Notes under the pieces: generated by a model
What the model saw: only the letters and a program-made list of their open reading frames with translations
Database searches by the model: none
Told to the model about the DNA's origin: nothing
In this document: piece after piece, positions 62,891 to 64,000 of the stretch
How the letters are laid out: the number at the start of each line of letters is the position of its first letter
Numbering within the stretch: the first letter of the stretch is position 1
DNA from: Amycolatopsis thailandensis
GTDB taxonomy: Bacteria; Actinomycetota; Actinomycetes; Mycobacteriales; Pseudonocardiaceae
Direction: 5' to 3'
Assembly (NCBI RefSeq): GCF_002234405.1
Contig: NZ_NMQT01000102.1
Span: forward strand, 79,211 to 143,210
Length of the DNA stretch: 64,000 nucleotides
Made by a program: the position numbers and the translations under genes

Positions 62891-64000
62891 TTAGGCGTTG
62901 TTGGTGCGGCAAGTGGGTGAGTCCGGCGGATGGAGACCGAGAGTTACTGCTTCATCGTGGCGGCCGAGGAGGGTCAGCTGCTGACTCAAACGCGCCACTT
63001 CGGTTCGGTAACGTGCTTCGTACCCTTGCGGATCGTTTTCACTGCAGGCTTTCCATACTGCCAGCGCTTCACGTCGGGCAACGAGCGCGCCCTCGATGTC
63101 ATGCGCCTTCTCTAGACAGTTCCCGAGGCTGGTCAGCGAGTTGGCGAGGTCGGGGTTGTGTCGATCAGGCTCGATATCGGCCAGCCCACGATAGATCGCG
63201 ACGGCCTCCTCCGTGGCCTCCAGGGCTTCCCGATACCGGCCCACCGCATCGAGGCGGATCCCGAGGTTGTTCAGCGAGTCGGCGAGGTCAGGGCGGTGTC
63301 GATCAGGCTCGATATCGGCCAGCCCACGATAGATCGCGACGGCCTCCTCCGCGGCCTCCAGGGCTTCCCGATACCGGCCCACCGCATCGAGGCGGATCCC
63401 GACGTTGTTCAGCGAGTCGGCGAGGTCAGGGCGGTGCCGATCAGGCTCGATATCGGCCAGCCCACGGCGGATCGTGGCGGCCTCCACCGTGGTCTCCAGG
63501 GCTTCCCGATACCGCCCCACCCGCTGCAGGTCGACCCCGAGGTTGTCCAGCGAGCTGGCGAGGTCGGGGCGGTACCGACCAGGCTCGATATCGGCCAGCC
63601 CACGGCGGATCGTGGCGGCCTCCACCGTGGTCTCCAGGGCTTCCCGATACCGCCCCACCGACCGAAGGTAGGTCCCGAGGTTGTTCAGCGAGGCGGCGAA
63701 CTTGGTGTTATACCGATCAGGCTCAATATCGGCCAGCCCACGATAGATCGCGACGGCCTCCTCCGTGGCCTTCAGGGCTTCTCGATACCGCCCCACCGAC
63801 CACAGGTAGGCCCCGAGGTTGTTCAGCGAGGCGGCGAACTTGGTGTTATACCGATCAGGCTCAATATCGGCCAGCCCACGATAGATCGCGACGGCCTCCT
63901 CCGTGGCCTCCAGGGCTTCCCGATACCGGCCCACCGCATCGAGGCGGATCCCGACGTTGTTCAGCGAGTCGGCGAACTTGGTGTTATACCGATCAAGATA
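62891..64000 (-). CDS. Tetratricopeptide-repeat protein (5' end outside the window)
   Basis: The frame is open from the right edge to a stop at 62891, so only the C-terminal 369 or so residues are seen. It consists of 46-residue TPR units of the type VGRYREALEATEEAVAIYRG, LADIEPDRYNTKFAASLNNL, G; the last unit diverges (CLEKAHDIEGALVARREALA) before a short tail LHPPDSPTCRTNNA. Such arrays occur at the end of actinobacterial NB-ARC or CHAT proteins, but the N-terminal domain is not visible. Near-identity of the units at DNA level indicates recent expansion. Confidence 0.85.
   Translation of the reverse strand, partial: YLDRYNTKFADSLNNVGIRLDAVGRYREALEATEEAVAIYRGLADIEPDRYNTKFAASLNNLGAYLWSVGRYREALKATEEAVAIYRGLADIEPDRYNTKFAASLNNLGTYLRSVGRYREALETTVEAATIRRGLADIEPGRYRPDLASSLDNLGVDLQRVGRYREALETTVEAATIRRGLADIEPDRHRPDLADSLNNVGIRLDAVGRYREALEAAEEAVAIYRGLADIEPDRHRPDLADSLNNLGIRLDAVGRYREALEATEEAVAIYRGLADIEPDRHNPDLANSLTSLGNCLEKAHDIEGALVARREALAVWKACSENDPQGYEARYRTEVARLSQQLTLLGRHDEAVTLGLHPPDSPTCRTNNA
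63162..64000. repeat. Tandem 138-bp coding repeats in the TPR gene
   Basis: The phrase CGATCAGGCTCGATATCGG or a close variant recurs at 63162, 63300, 63438, 63576, 63714 and 63852, with the start of another near 63990: an exact 138-bp period (46 codons). Units differ by a few bases, for example ATCGTGGCGGCCTCCACC in two middle copies against ATCGCGACGGCCTCCTCC in the others. Confidence 0.9.

Overview
The window comes from a high-GC actinomycete, most likely in or near the Pseudonocardiales. That placement is inference from GTG/TTG starts, overlapping stop/start codons and family content (S-adenosylmethionine methyltransferase-like DUF574 proteins, DUF3558, DUF397, DUF4239, XRE regulators with TPR tails, dnaE2); no marker gene fixes the genus. 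No rRNA or tRNA gene was recognised.

Layout. (a) 1-3568: a cut-off TPR regulator, a HAD phosphatase, a decayed cutA, and an XRE regulator followed by a Nudix hydrolase. (b) 4262-23295: about twenty co-directional, often overlapping, mostly small plus-strand genes. They include five DUF574 methyltransferase-like paralogues (three without a recognisable SAM-binding loop), a GPP34-like protein, an orphan NMT1-like binding lipoprotein, a secreted trypsin-like protease, an S9 peptidase, two paralogous membrane proteins, two more lipoproteins, and a run of nucleotide/RNA-handling families (2H phosphoesterase, EEP phosphatase, cytidylate-kinase-like, HIT). The 3' end carries a duplicated kinase fragment, an amber-interrupted DUF3558 gene and a frameshifted HIT gene. 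I do not recognise this cluster as a known system. (c) 23347-32462: a type I-C CRISPR-Cas locus (cas3, cas5, cas8c, cas7, a cas4/cas1 chimera, cas2, all minus strand) between two arrays with the same repeat, each pointing away from the cas operon (14 and 9 repeats). The adaptation gene looks like a deletion product: the first part of Cas4 is joined in frame to a Cas1 lacking its N-terminal domain. Both arrays keep, near their old ends, spacers aimed at homologous targets in the same register.

(d) 32463-46925: decayed genes followed by possible defence and regulatory genes: a NYN/PIN-like nuclease with OST-HTH, an XRE-nSTAND-propeller protein, an I36 inhibitor-like protein, a GNAT enzyme, a PD-(D/E)XK-like protein, an AlbA_2 protein, and a divergent ECF sigma / GntR pair separated by two copies of a palindromic operator. 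(e) 47011-55674: a RibD_C remnant, a two-TM protein, the error-prone polymerase gene dnaE2 with a LexA-type box, and a Tn554-like module (tyrosine recombinase, small HTH protein, zinc-ribbon recombinase-like protein). (f) 55757-61334: secreted CAP protein, DUF4239 membrane protein, a flavin-dependent halogenase-like enzyme with a secreted duplicated-domain protein and two related small secreted proteins, plus remains of a second halogenase. (g) 61335-64000: a gene-poor stretch, then a TPR protein built from near-identical 138-bp units that runs off the right end.

At least nine decayed or interrupted genes were read by eye (cutA, an HTH fragment, DUF3558, kinase copy, HIT, an amber-interrupted unknown gene, DUF397, RibD_C, halogenase). 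Together with the recombinase module and CRISPR locus this marks the window as an accessory, actively rearranging region.
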